Positions 6,232-13,295 are shown, counted from the first letter of the stretch. The stretch: DNA of 13,295 nucleotides from CAVTPD01 sp963736575 (GCA_963736575.1 CAVTPD010000005.1:1-13295), one strand, 5' to 3'. Program-made: numbers and translations. The notes: generated from the letters alone by a model not told the origin.

Positions 6232-6837
6232 ATGAATACACAAGAACAATTAGACGCTATTAAAGACATCCGCAGTATGATGGACCGATCTGTTCGGTTC
6301 ATCTCTCTTAGCGGTCTTTCAGGAGTATTTGCAGGTATCTACGCTACTATAGCTGGTGTTTTAGCCTACCAACACATTGGCGGCACGTTTAAATACGCCC
6401 GTTATTCTACCTATGAAAGTGAATTCTTTATTCTATTAGGAGCGGCTACTTTGCTAGTCACCCTATTAACAGCCTTTTATTTTACGTATAGAAAAGCTTC
6501 CAAAAACGGCGTTAAATTATGGGATAACACGGCTAAACTGGCTTTTATCAATTTGGCTATTCCTTTGTTTACAGGGGGTATCTTTTGTTTGGGTTTAATG
6601 TACCATCAATTGTATGGTCTTTTGGCACCTGCCACTTTATTGTTTTACGGTTTGGCATTGGTTAATGTAAGCAAACATACCTTTCCTCAAGTTCGTCAGT
6701 TAGGGATTTTAGAGTTGATTTTGGGTTTGCTTAACGTATTCTTTATTGGCTATGGCCTAATCTTTTGGGTAATTGGTTTTGGTCTGTTGCACATTGTTTA
6801 CGGTATTTTAATGCATTTCAAATACGACAGAAAGTAA
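6232..6837 (+). CDS. Conserved membrane protein of unknown function, about six helices
   Basis: This 201-residue protein has a short amphipathic N-terminus (MNTQEQLDAIKDIRSMMDRS) and about six membrane segments: roughly 26-47, 64-86, 102-122, 126-145, 155-173 and 174-192. No catalytic motif is visible. I recognise it only as a type of flavobacterial protein seen paired with a small winged-helix regulator. The frame is open further upstream to an ATG at 6172, but that start is rejected: the added 20 codons would cover the operator and promoter element (6204-6227), whereas MNTQEQ starts directly after it. The stop overlaps the next start (TAATG), so the two genes are translationally coupled. 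It may be the sensor or effector partner of the regulator; this is inference from pairing. Confidence 0.85.
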   Translation: MNTQEQLDAIKDIRSMMDRSVRFISLSGLSGVFAGIYATIAGVLAYQHIGGTFKYARYSTYESEFFILLGAATLLVTLLTAFYFTYRKASKNGVKLWDNTAKLAFINLAIPLFTGGIFCLGLMYHQLYGLLAPATLLFYGLALVNVSKHTFPQVRQLGILELILGLLNVFFIGYGLIFWVIGFGLLHIVYGILMHFKYDRK

Positions 6838-7130
6838 TGGGCATTGTTGACCAATTAAATAAAGCTTTTGAAAACCGAATTCGCCTAGGAATTATGTCTA
6901 TTCTGGTGGTGAACGAACAGGTGAGCTATAACCGCCTTAAAGAATTGCTAGACGTTACAGACGGCAACTTAGCCAGTCATTTAAAAGCATTGGAAAAAAT
7001 AGAATACATCATGATTGAAAAATCTTTTGTTGACCGAAAACCGCATACCACCTACGATGTTACCCCATTGGGTAGAAAAGCATTTCAGGATCATTTAAAT
7101 GCACTGGAGAGCTTAATTAAAGGGCATTAA
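6837..7130 (+). CDS. Winged-helix transcriptional regulator (ArsR/MarR-like, HTH_27 type)
   Basis: This 97-residue protein is almost entirely one winged helix: a helix with NRIRLGIMSILVV (residues 13-25), VSYNRLKELLDV (29-40), the recognition helix DGNLASHLKALEKI (42-55), then the beta wing with KSFVDRKPHTTYDVTPLGRKAF (62-83) and a C-terminal dimerisation helix. It matches the small family with T/S-x-Y-x-x-T-x-x-G-R-x-x-F at the wing end. The start chosen is ATG 6837, which overlaps the stop of the preceding gene by one base. An in-frame ATG at 6765 would lie inside that membrane protein gene and add residues foreign to the fold. No metal-binding cysteines are present. Identical palindromic elements at 6206-6227 and 7147-7168 flank its unit, so autorepression plus control of the downstream exosortase unit is the natural prediction. 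Confidence 0.9.
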   Translation: MGIVDQLNKAFENRIRLGIMSILVVNEQVSYNRLKELLDVTDGNLASHLKALEKIEYIMIEKSFVDRKPHTTYDVTPLGRKAFQDHLNALESLIKGH

Positions 7131-7146
7131 AAAAATTTGTTTTATC

Positions 7147-7168
7147 ACTTTGTAATTCAAAGTACTTT
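7147..7168 (+). promoter_or_regulatory. Operator/promoter element 2, identical to element 1
   Basis: ACTTTG (7147-7152), TAATT and CAAAGT (7158-7163), followed by ACTTT, repeat 22 bases of the element at 6206-6227 without a mismatch. The element ends at the base before the start codon at 7169. The left arm again provides a TTTG at a -7-like position (TCACTTTG, 7145-7152); no clear -33 TTG is seen. Transcripts starting here would be nearly leaderless. Confidence 0.75.
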
Positions 7169-7624
7169 ATGAAAAGAGAGCAAATCATTACGAACCTATT
7201 TAACTACACCAACGAAGTATACCGTCGTTGGAAAAAGCGAGAGGCTTGGGGCTTAAGTGTTAAAAATCTACTGTCTTATCCAGAAAATTCAATAGGTAAG
7301 AAACTTGGGCAATTTCTGCACAGCAATGGTTTTGAATTATTAGACAAATCTGAAACACACGATGTTTTTCATGTACTTACGGGGTACAAAACTACGGTTC
7401 CAGAGGAAATTAAAATGCAGTTTTATCTTTTCGGAAATGGTAAAAAGTCGTTGTACATGGCGGCAGTACTTTTAAGTGGTGTTGTATTCTACCCCGATCT
7501 GTATCCCGAATTCAAACAGGCGTATCTGCGGGGACAAAAAGCACTTCCTTTTCATCATTTGAGTTACCTCTTGCGCTTGAACAAAAGCTTAAGTCTACAT
7601 CAAAAGCAATTCAATATTCAATAA
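7169..7624 (+). CDS. Coq4-like protein
   Basis: This 151-residue soluble-looking protein carries H64-D65-V-F-H68 and then E80, which is exactly the HDxxH-x11-E metal-binding motif of the Coq4 family. The surroundings also fit: THDVFHVLTGYKTTVPEEI, then a long hydrophobic helix (about 94-107, SLYMAAVLLSGVVF) and a C-terminal YPEF...AYLRGQKALPF stretch like that after the motif in Coq4. Eukaryotic and proteobacterial Coq4 act in ubiquinone synthesis at a quinone ring carbon. Flavobacteria make menaquinone, so a different lipid or quinone substrate is likely. The first gene of the five-gene unit, it starts one base after an operator copy and ends 9 bases before the next gene. Function in this setting is unknown. 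Confidence 0.75.
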   Translation: MKREQIITNLFNYTNEVYRRWKKREAWGLSVKNLLSYPENSIGKKLGQFLHSNGFELLDKSETHDVFHVLTGYKTTVPEEIKMQFYLFGNGKKSLYMAAVLLSGVVFYPDLYPEFKQAYLRGQKALPFHHLSYLLRLNKSLSLHQKQFNIQ

Positions 7625-7633
7625 AATAAAACT

Positions 7634-9022
7634 ATGAAAAATCAACAACGCATAATACCGGCTGTTATGGCTTTAATAGCCGCGGTACTTTTTTACAAAC
7701 AAAGTATAGGGCTTAATGTAGCCTTGTTTACATTCATTTCAGTAATACTGCTTCTACTTCAGCATAAAGAAAAATTGCTACGGACAATAGCTTTGTGTAT
7801 ACCACCAGTATTGTCATCTGTGTTTATTGCGGTATACCCACAGGCATTTACTTATGTGGTTTGGTTGGTGAGTTATCTGGTAATGTGGAGTGCTTTTTAT
7901 GTCCCTTTAAAACCCTTGTTACTTCCTTTGCAAGGAGTTTCTTCAATCATTTTAAAACTGAAAGGCATTTTCAGTAAGGTAAATAATAGCGCAAATAATC
8001 AACCAAAATCAAAGGGAAGCATTTTAGTAACATTGGCTACGGCTATTATTGTTGTTGTATTTTTCAGCTTGTATGCAGCATCAAATCCGTTGTTTGCGGA
8101 TGTAGTTAATAAAATAGATTTAAGCTTTATTAGCGTTGGGTTTTTGTTCAGTTTGTTGCTTTACTACGTTTTAATGAACGGTCTTATTTTTCAGCAGATA
8201 AATAAAAAATTGTTGTTGAAAAATGAAAAGCCAAATTGCTTAGAAACCGTTGCTGAAGAAACAGAACGTGATCAATTAGAGTTTAGAATAGCGACGTATA
8301 GTTTTTTAGCCGTTTCTTGCTTGTTGATATTTATAAATGTTTTAGATCTGGTTTCCTTGGTTTCGGGTAATCTTCCTGAAGGAATAACATATTCACAGTA
8401 CGTACATCAGGGCTTTAATACACTCATCTTTTCTATGGTTTTGGCTATTGCTGTTGTGTTGTATTTCTTTCGTTCGGGCATCAATTTCCATCAAAAAATT
8501 AGTCGTTTGCGCCGGGTTGCTTTTCTTTGGATTAGCCAGAATATAGTCTTGGCTTTAATTACCGGAATGAAAAATACCTTATATGTAGAATCTTTAGGGT
8601 TAACGTATAAAAGAATAGCCGTTTATCTGTTTTTGATGTGTGTATTGGTGGCCTTAATGCTTTGTGTTAAAAAAATTAGAGCGCCGTATACCAACTGGTA
8701 CTTTTTTAACAAAGCGGCATTTTTGGCTTACGTTTCAGCTACATTGTTTGTTTTGGTTCCGTACGACTGGGTAATTACGCGCTACAACTTACAATATTCA
8801 CAAACTACGGACATCCCTTATTTATTGACATTGAGCAAACCCGATTTATTGGAGTTGAAAAACTATGCGGATTCTAAAAAGCACCTACCCTTTAATTTAA
8901 AAACCAGAATTGACCAGAAAATTATACGCAAAGAACAAACCGCCGATCAACAAGATTGGCAAAGTTGGACATTGTATTACAATCAATTTAACACCGTAAA
9001 AGATGAAAACTACGCTCATTAA
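7634..9022 (+). CDS. DUF4153/DUF4173-like polytopic membrane protein
   Basis: This 462-residue protein has about nine to eleven hydrophobic segments between residues 7 and 385: two clusters in 7-42 and 52-100, then roughly 130-150, 164-190, 221-245, 263-284, 299-318, 331-350 and 360-380. A soluble tail of about 75 residues follows (LSKPDLLELKNYADSKKH onwards), rich in lysine and tryptophan. The features SNPLFADVV, YSQYVHQGF and ESLGLTYKRIAVY resemble the DUF4153/DUF4173 families, whose biochemical role is not established. No catalytic motif is visible. It overlaps the following lipid-kinase gene by 20 bases, which implies coupled translation. Confidence 0.75.
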   Translation: MKNQQRIIPAVMALIAAVLFYKQSIGLNVALFTFISVILLLLQHKEKLLRTIALCIPPVLSSVFIAVYPQAFTYVVWLVSYLVMWSAFYVPLKPLLLPLQGVSSIILKLKGIFSKVNNSANNQPKSKGSILVTLATAIIVVVFFSLYAASNPLFADVVNKIDLSFISVGFLFSLLLYYVLMNGLIFQQINKKLLLKNEKPNCLETVAEETERDQLEFRIATYSFLAVSCLLIFINVLDLVSLVSGNLPEGITYSQYVHQGFNTLIFSMVLAIAVVLYFFRSGINFHQKISRLRRVAFLWISQNIVLALITGMKNTLYVESLGLTYKRIAVYLFLMCVLVALMLCVKKIRAPYTNWYFFNKAAFLAYVSATLFVLVPYDWVITRYNLQYSQTTDIPYLLTLSKPDLLELKNYADSKKHLPFNLKTRIDQKIIRKEQTADQQDWQSWTLYYNQFNTVKDENYAH

Positions 9023-9374
9023 ATCCATGAAAAGCTTCCTTTTTGCCATAAATGGATTTAGGTATCTTTTGCTGGAAGAACACAATGGAAAAGTACATGT
9101 AGCGCTAGCCATTATGACCATCTTATCATCGATTGTTTTGTCATTAAATCCGGTAGAATGGAGAGCCGTTATCTTTTGCATAGGTTTTGTTTTGACCATG
9201 GAACTATTCAATTCTTCCATTGAAGCACTGGCCGATTTTGTATCGCCAGAATGGCATCTTCAGATTAAAAAGGTAAAGGATTTATCGGCTGCTGCCGTAT
9301 TGGTTGCCGCCCTTACGGCTGTCGTTGTAGGTGGGTTAATTTTCATTCCTAAAATTGTTAAACTGGTTTTATAA
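9003..9374 (+). CDS. dgkA: Diacylglycerol/undecaprenol kinase family protein
   Basis: This 123-residue three-helix integral membrane kinase has every E. coli DgkA active-site position at a constant offset of two: E26, E67, N70, E74, D78, K92 and D93 (in MELFNSSIEALADFV and KKVKDLSAAAVL). It would phosphorylate diacylglycerol to phosphatidic acid, or undecaprenol to its phosphate; sequence alone does not decide which. The start at 9003 overlaps the preceding gene by 20 bases; an alternative start, ATG 9027 (MKSFLFAING), would leave a 4-base gap and give a more usual N-terminus. The stop overlaps the exosortase start as TAATG. Its place beside an exosortase suggests a membrane-lipid link, which is inference. 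Confidence 0.9.
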   Translation: MKTTLIKSMKSFLFAINGFRYLLLEEHNGKVHVALAIMTILSSIVLSLNPVEWRAVIFCIGFVLTMELFNSSIEALADFVSPEWHLQIKKVKDLSAAAVLVAALTAVVVGGLIFIPKIVKLVL

Positions 9375-9898
9375 TGATAGAAAAAAAGAACATTCCGTAT
9401 TATTTAATGACATTAGGAGTTTTCCTGTTTTTAAAGTTTAGCTATACAATTTCTAATACAGATAATATGGCCTTTTTATTAAAGCCGACTAATAAAATGG
9501 TGAGTCTTATGACCGGATTTTCTTCCGTATTCATAAAACAGAAAGGTTATTATTTTGAAGCGCTTAATATCATTATTGACAAATCATGTTCAGGTTTTAA
9601 CTTCCTGTTAATATGTTTTTTAATGCTAAGCTTTTTAAGTGTAAAGTATTTTGAAAGATCACTGTATAAAACTTTTGCTTTCATTTCATCCATTTTTGCA
9701 GCGTTTCTAATCACTCTTTTAGTTAACAGTTCACGAATAATGGCATCAATTATTATTGAGGGGCAAAATGCCGTAAGCTTAAAGATAGATCATAGAATTA
9801 TGCACGAATCTATTGGCATAATAACTAACCTAAGTTTTCTAATATTCACCTATTTTATTGTTGAAAAATTATTAAAAACAAGAAAAAACTATGCGTAA
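9374..9898 (+). CDS. xrtK: Exosortase K
   Basis: This 174-residue inner-membrane protein has about five to six hydrophobic segments and the three exosortase catalytic residues in order and in context: C72 (DKSCSGFNFLLIC), R121 (VNSSRIMAS) and H144 (DHRIMHESIGI). Exosortases are transpeptidase-like enzymes that cleave a C-terminal sorting signal (motif, membrane helix, basic cluster) and probably hand the protein to another anchor. The small size and the partner directly downstream, whose C-terminus has the MSEP motif, identify it as the K type. It starts one base into the stop of the lipid kinase gene and overlaps the substrate gene by 8 bases, so enzyme and substrate are made from one message. 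No second sorting-signal protein is in the window. Confidence 0.9.
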   Translation: MIEKKNIPYYLMTLGVFLFLKFSYTISNTDNMAFLLKPTNKMVSLMTGFSSVFIKQKGYYFEALNIIIDKSCSGFNFLLICFLMLSFLSVKYFERSLYKTFAFISSIFAAFLITLLVNSSRIMASIIIEGQNAVSLKIDHRIMHESIGIITNLSFLIFTYFIVEKLLKTRKNYA

Positions 9899-12713
9899 TT
9901 TATTGAACCCAAAATGGCTGTTGGTTATAAATACCTTGCCATTAGCCTTACTTTTCTTTCTTAGTTTTAGTAACTATAGCATCATAAGTTCACTTTTAGA
10001 GGAACAGAGTATATCTCTTTGGATAACTTATGGGTTAGCATTATTTATCATATGCCTACTTAATATTATATATGTTTTTTATGCCACAGTTAGTAAAAAT
10101 AAAGTTTCAATCTATTATGGATTTACATCATTAATTGTACATATAACTTTTATTTATAGCTATTACTATCATATAAATGAAATCATACCTTTCGGTATTC
10201 CCAATTGGATGATTTCTGAAAACGCATCTATTTATGTTGGCACATTTCTTATGCCAACATTGGCATATTCTTTATTTGTTTTGGTGATTCATTTTACACC
10301 GAATACAAAAAAACATAAAGCATGGGTAAGCTTTATAATAGCATTAGCGGTTCCTACAGTTTGGTATTTATCATTACAAACAATTCTTCCGTTATGGAAA
10401 ATGGTAGAAGACGATTTTGGTATCCACGTTATCCTAATTTTAATAATTTCGGGTACTTTGATTTTTTTGTTCTTCTTAATAAGAAGTGCCTTGATTTTAA
10501 TTTCTAAAAAAGGATCTAAATGGAAGCAGTATAACCTTGTTTGGAAAATCCCAATTTCAATATTACTTCCAATTATTGGGCTGGAATTAAATAACGGGAA
10601 TTTAACACATAGTGTTGGTAGTACAATTCCAGGGCTTTTTGGAGATTTTAATAGTATTTGGTTTTATTTACTTTCCTTACTCAATGGGATTTTAATTTGC
10701 TTACCCCAACTAAAGAATAAATACTATACCCTACTTCTATTTTTAGGAAGAAGTTTCACGTTCTCTTTTACCCTATATTTCTTTATTGTTTTTTTACCTT
10801 TTCTTCCTTTATCGTTAGTCGCTATCGTTGCTTTTGGAACAGGTTTCCTGATGCTCGCTCCTATGTTAATTTTTATAGTACAAGTCCAGGAGTTATCAAA
10901 AAACTATCAAATACTAAAACGCTATTTCAATACAAGAATAATCCTTGTAAGCTCTATAACTGCATTTTTATTAATTCCTTTTGGCATAACTATCACTTAT
11001 CTAAATGATAGATTCACGTTAATTGAAACTCTGGATTATATCTATAATCCTGATTATTCAAAAATCTATAAAATTGATAAGGTGTCTCTAAAACATACAC
11101 TTTCAGTTTTAAAAAGCCATAAAGACAGGAACAATAGAGGTGTTTTTGGAAGTTGCCAACCCTATTTATCTTCTTATTATAATTGGTTAGTGCTGGATAA
11201 TTTGACTTTGTCGGAGAAAAAGATCAATACTATTGAACGTATATTCTTTGATGAAAAGTCTTTGTTTCAAGGCTTAGAAAATGTAAGGAATAAAGATGTA
11301 CACATAACAAATATTTCAACTGAAAGTAGTTTTGATAAAAAGCAAAATATCTGGAAAAGTTGGGTGAATCTGGAAATCACTAATGGGAATGAAAGATCAT
11401 TGGCTTCAGAATATGTTAGTAATTTTAACCTACCAGAAGGAGCCTGGATTAGTGACTATTACTTACACATAGGTGATAAAAAGGAAATGGGCATATTAGC
11501 AGAGAAAAAATCTGCAATGTGGGTGTTTTCGAATATCCGTAACGAAAATAGAGACCCTGGGATTTTGTATTACTTAACAGGTAATAAAATTGCTTTTAGA
11601 GTTTTCCCCTTTTCAAAAGGCGAGGTTCGTAAAACAGGTATTGAGCTTATTCATAAAGAACCAATAGAATTTACTCTAGATGGAAACAAGATTAAACTAG
11701 GGCAATCACGTAATAACACTGAAATAAAGTATGAAGACAATAATATGATTTATGTGACTGCTGAACAAAAGTTAAATCTAAAAGAGGTAAAGCGCAGACC
11801 GTATTTTCATTTTATAGTAGATGCCACTGATAAAGATTCAATTTCTGAATTTGTTTCTAGAATTAATAATGCAATAAAAGACCATAGAGCTTTAGCAGAG
11901 AATGCTAAAATAAGTTTTGTTAACAGCTATGTTTCTACGCATTCTTTGGATACAAATTGGAGTCAAAAATTAGAAGAACAATCTTTTGAAGGGGGTTTAT
12001 ATGTAGATAGAGCTATAAAGTCTATTCTATTTGATTCATATACAGCACATACAGCATCCTATCCAGTGATTGTTTTAATCACAGATAGTTTAGAAGGATC
12101 TATTTTCGACAAAGATTTTGCTAACTGGGAATTTGCTTTTCCAGAAAACAATAAATTTTACAATCTAAGAAAAGGTGGAGTTTTCGAAGCTCATTCGTTA
12201 CTTTCAAATGTGATGCGCCCTATCCAGAGCGAAACTTCAATTAGTTTTAATCAGTCTGTCCTAGAATATAAAATCAATGAAAGTTTAGTTACTTATTTAC
12301 CCAATGATCACCGGGCTAGTATTGTTTTAAAGTCAGATAGATTGAATACTGAAATACTCGACATTAAAGAGAAAAACTGGAAATCGGCTTTAACAATGCA
12401 TGGATTATGGATGTCACAAATTCTTCATCCAGAAAATTCAAATGAAGAATGGCTTAAGTTGGTGAAATATAGCTTTGTTTCGAAAGTCATGACGCCTGTT
12501 ACTTCGTATCTTGTAGTTGAGAATGCAGCCCAAAAGGCGATTTTGAAAAAGAAACAAGATCAAGTCTTATCAGGTAATAAATCGTTAGACTTAGACGAGG
12601 ATACTCAAAGAATGAGTGAGCCTAGTTTACTAGTATTACTAACTTTTTTTGTTCTTATAGTGTTATTCAAAAATAGAATTAAAATAATGAATGCGTTTCA
12701 ACCCTATAAATAA
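9891..12713 (+). CDS. MSEP-CTERM sorting-signal protein, the exosortase K substrate (polytopic N-terminus, VIT-like and degenerate VWA-like regions)
   Basis: This 940-residue protein has an N-terminal half with about eleven membrane segments (residues 10-371). A large extracytoplasmic part follows. Residues about 488-590 resemble a VIT domain (SEYVSNFNLPEGAWISDYYL, IGDKKEMGILAEKKSA, DPGILYYLTGNKIAFRVFPF). Residues about 636-735 resemble a VWA fold (FHFIVDAT, VIVLITD), but the metal-site pattern DxSxS is D644-A-T-D-K, so the MIDAS is degenerate. VTSYLVVEN (870-878) fits the region after the VWA in VIT/VWA proteins. The C-terminus is a sorting signal: M908-S-E-P911, a helix at 912-926, then K927, R929 and K931. 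Length and layout match the known MSEP-CTERM family, which occurs one per genome beside exosortase K. The role after processing is unknown. The gene is visibly AT-rich. Confidence 0.9.
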   Translation: MRNLLNPKWLLVINTLPLALLFFLSFSNYSIISSLLEEQSISLWITYGLALFIICLLNIIYVFYATVSKNKVSIYYGFTSLIVHITFIYSYYYHINEIIPFGIPNWMISENASIYVGTFLMPTLAYSLFVLVIHFTPNTKKHKAWVSFIIALAVPTVWYLSLQTILPLWKMVEDDFGIHVILILIISGTLIFLFFLIRSALILISKKGSKWKQYNLVWKIPISILLPIIGLELNNGNLTHSVGSTIPGLFGDFNSIWFYLLSLLNGILICLPQLKNKYYTLLLFLGRSFTFSFTLYFFIVFLPFLPLSLVAIVAFGTGFLMLAPMLIFIVQVQELSKNYQILKRYFNTRIILVSSITAFLLIPFGITITYLNDRFTLIETLDYIYNPDYSKIYKIDKVSLKHTLSVLKSHKDRNNRGVFGSCQPYLSSYYNWLVLDNLTLSEKKINTIERIFFDEKSLFQGLENVRNKDVHITNISTESSFDKKQNIWKSWVNLEITNGNERSLASEYVSNFNLPEGAWISDYYLHIGDKKEMGILAEKKSAMWVFSNIRNENRDPGILYYLTGNKIAFRVFPFSKGEVRKTGIELIHKEPIEFTLDGNKIKLGQSRNNTEIKYEDNNMIYVTAEQKLNLKEVKRRPYFHFIVDATDKDSISEFVSRINNAIKDHRALAENAKISFVNSYVSTHSLDTNWSQKLEEQSFEGGLYVDRAIKSILFDSYTAHTASYPVIVLITDSLEGSIFDKDFANWEFAFPENNKFYNLRKGGVFEAHSLLSNVMRPIQSETSISFNQSVLEYKINESLVTYLPNDHRASIVLKSDRLNTEILDIKEKNWKSALTMHGLWMSQILHPENSNEEWLKLVKYSFVSKVMTPVTSYLVVENAAQKAILKKKQDQVLSGNKSLDLDEDTQRMSEPSLLVLLTFFVLIVLFKNRIKIMNAFQPYK
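12612..12683 (+). other. MSEP C-terminal sorting signal (coding segment)
   Basis: This segment encodes residues 908-931 of the preceding protein: the motif MSEP, a hydrophobic stretch of about 15 residues (SLLVLLTFFVLIVLF) and a basic cluster (K927, R929, K931). It is the three-part architecture recognised by exosortases; cleavage would be expected at or near the MSEP motif on the periplasmic side. Confidence 0.85.
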
Positions 12714-12758
12714 CCCTAACTTCACACCGTTATAACCTAGTTGTTCAGTCTTTCCTTC

Positions 12759-13295
12759 ATGAAAAAGATTTTCTTTAGAGTAATGTATATAAGTATTGCG
12801 GTTGTTCTTGTTTTATGGTTAAGTGTATATATTTTCCTTCAGCAAGCTAAATTTGGAGCAACGCCAAGCGGTGAACGTTTGGAAAGAATCAAACAATCGC
12901 CCAATTATAAAGACGGTTCTTTTCAGAATTTAAGTGTTACGCCTGACTTAACGGAAGGCGTAAGCTATTACACGGTGATGAAAGAGTTCTTCTTTTCAGA
13001 TAAAAAAAGGAGCAAACCTAGTGAGCCAATTCCTTCCGTAAAGACTGATTTATTAAATCTAAATCCTTCAGAAAATGTGTTGGTTTGGTTTGGACATTCT
13101 TCTTACTTTATTCAGGCGGATGGAAAAACATTTTTGATAGATCCTGTTTTTAGCGGAGCTGCATCACCGGTAGCGTTTACTACTAAAGCTTTTGAAGGAA
13201 CCGATAAATATTCAACAGAAGATTTACCCGAAATTGATTATTTATTAATCAGTCACGATCATTGGGATCACTTAGATTATGGGACTGTTTTAAAG
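12759..13295 (+). CDS. Membrane-anchored metallo-beta-lactamase-fold hydrolase, NAPE-PLD/UlaG-like (3' end outside window)
   Basis: The frame opens at ATG 12759 (MKKIFFRVMY) and runs off the right edge after 179 codons. An N-terminal hydrophobic segment (about residues 8-27) anchors or exports it. The catalytic domain starts near residue 106: VLVWFGHSSYFIQADGK and FLIDPVFS (125-132), then the metal-binding H166-D-H168-W-D170-H171 in LLISHDHWDHLDY. This is the HxHxDH site of the MBL fold, and the GHSS/IDPVFS pattern is that of NAPE-PLD and UlaG-like members, which cut phosphodiester or lactone bonds. The 45-base gap after the MSEP-CTERM gene contains no evident terminator or TAnnTTTG promoter, so it could be read through from the exosortase unit, or be separate. 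The rest of the metal ligands are beyond the window. Confidence 0.88.
   Translation, partial: MKKIFFRVMYISIAVVLVLWLSVYIFLQQAKFGATPSGERLERIKQSPNYKDGSFQNLSVTPDLTEGVSYYTVMKEFFFSDKKRSKPSEPIPSVKTDLLNLNPSENVLVWFGHSSYFIQADGKTFLIDPVFSGAASPVAFTTKAFEGTDKYSTEDLPEIDYLLISHDHWDHLDYGTVLK

Noticed and set aside
6765..6836. Upstream ATG for the winged-helix regulator
   Set aside because: It lies inside the coding sequence of the preceding membrane protein and adds residues outside the fold; ATG 6837 gives the usual TAATG coupling.
8897..9220. Minus-strand open frame of 107 codons across the DUF4153-like and lipid-kinase genes
   Set aside because: It lies antisense to two genes with clear family features and has no recognisable domain; its length is explained by the codon use of the opposite strand.
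12714..12758. Possible terminator or promoter between the MSEP-CTERM and metallo-hydrolase genes
   Set aside because: Only a tiny GTTATAAC palindrome is present, without T-run or TAnnTTTG; not enough to call either.

Overview
The window reads as chromosomal DNA of a flavobacterium (Bacteroidota, Flavobacteriia). The pointers are the low G+C, the lack of Shine-Dalgarno sequences before starts, promoter-like TAnnTTTG elements (at 1401-1408 and, one mismatch off, at 890-897), a signal peptide ending in NAQ, a Bacteroidota-type short Crp/Fnr regulator, and the exosortase K / MSEP-CTERM pair. No species can be named from the sequence alone.

Left part (1-3800, plus strand): the tail of a CYTH-domain protein; a perfect 44-bp palindrome; a Crp/Fnr-family regulator; a START-like SRPBCC protein with a perfect FNR-type box (TTGAT-N4-ATCAA) ahead of it; and pbpC, a full-length penicillin-binding protein 1C. 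Middle part (3801-6231): an orphan small membrane protein (plus) converges on a secreted two-domain GH5 glycoside hydrolase (minus), with a rho-independent terminator for the GH5 gene between them. Palindromes centred on TTTAAA or TTTTAAA follow three of the genes.

Right part (6232-12713, plus strand) is the most interesting. A six-helix membrane protein and a winged-helix regulator form one short unit. It is followed by a five-gene, tightly packed and mostly overlapping unit: a Coq4-like protein with an intact HDxxH-x11-E metal motif, a DUF4153/DUF4173-like membrane protein, a DgkA-type lipid kinase, exosortase K, and a 940-residue MSEP-CTERM protein that is the evident exosortase substrate. 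The same 22-bp element, built on the inverted repeat ACTTTG-TAATT-CAAAGT, sits just before the first start codon of each unit. The simplest reading is that the winged-helix protein represses both its own unit and the exosortase unit, making one regulon of seven genes.

The window ends inside a membrane-anchored metallo-beta-lactamase-fold hydrolase (NAPE-PLD/UlaG-like), truncated by the window edge. No tRNA, rRNA, CRISPR array, insertion sequence or integrase was seen. No gene-free stretch exceeds 300 bases; the longest is the 150-base divergent gap at 6082-6231.
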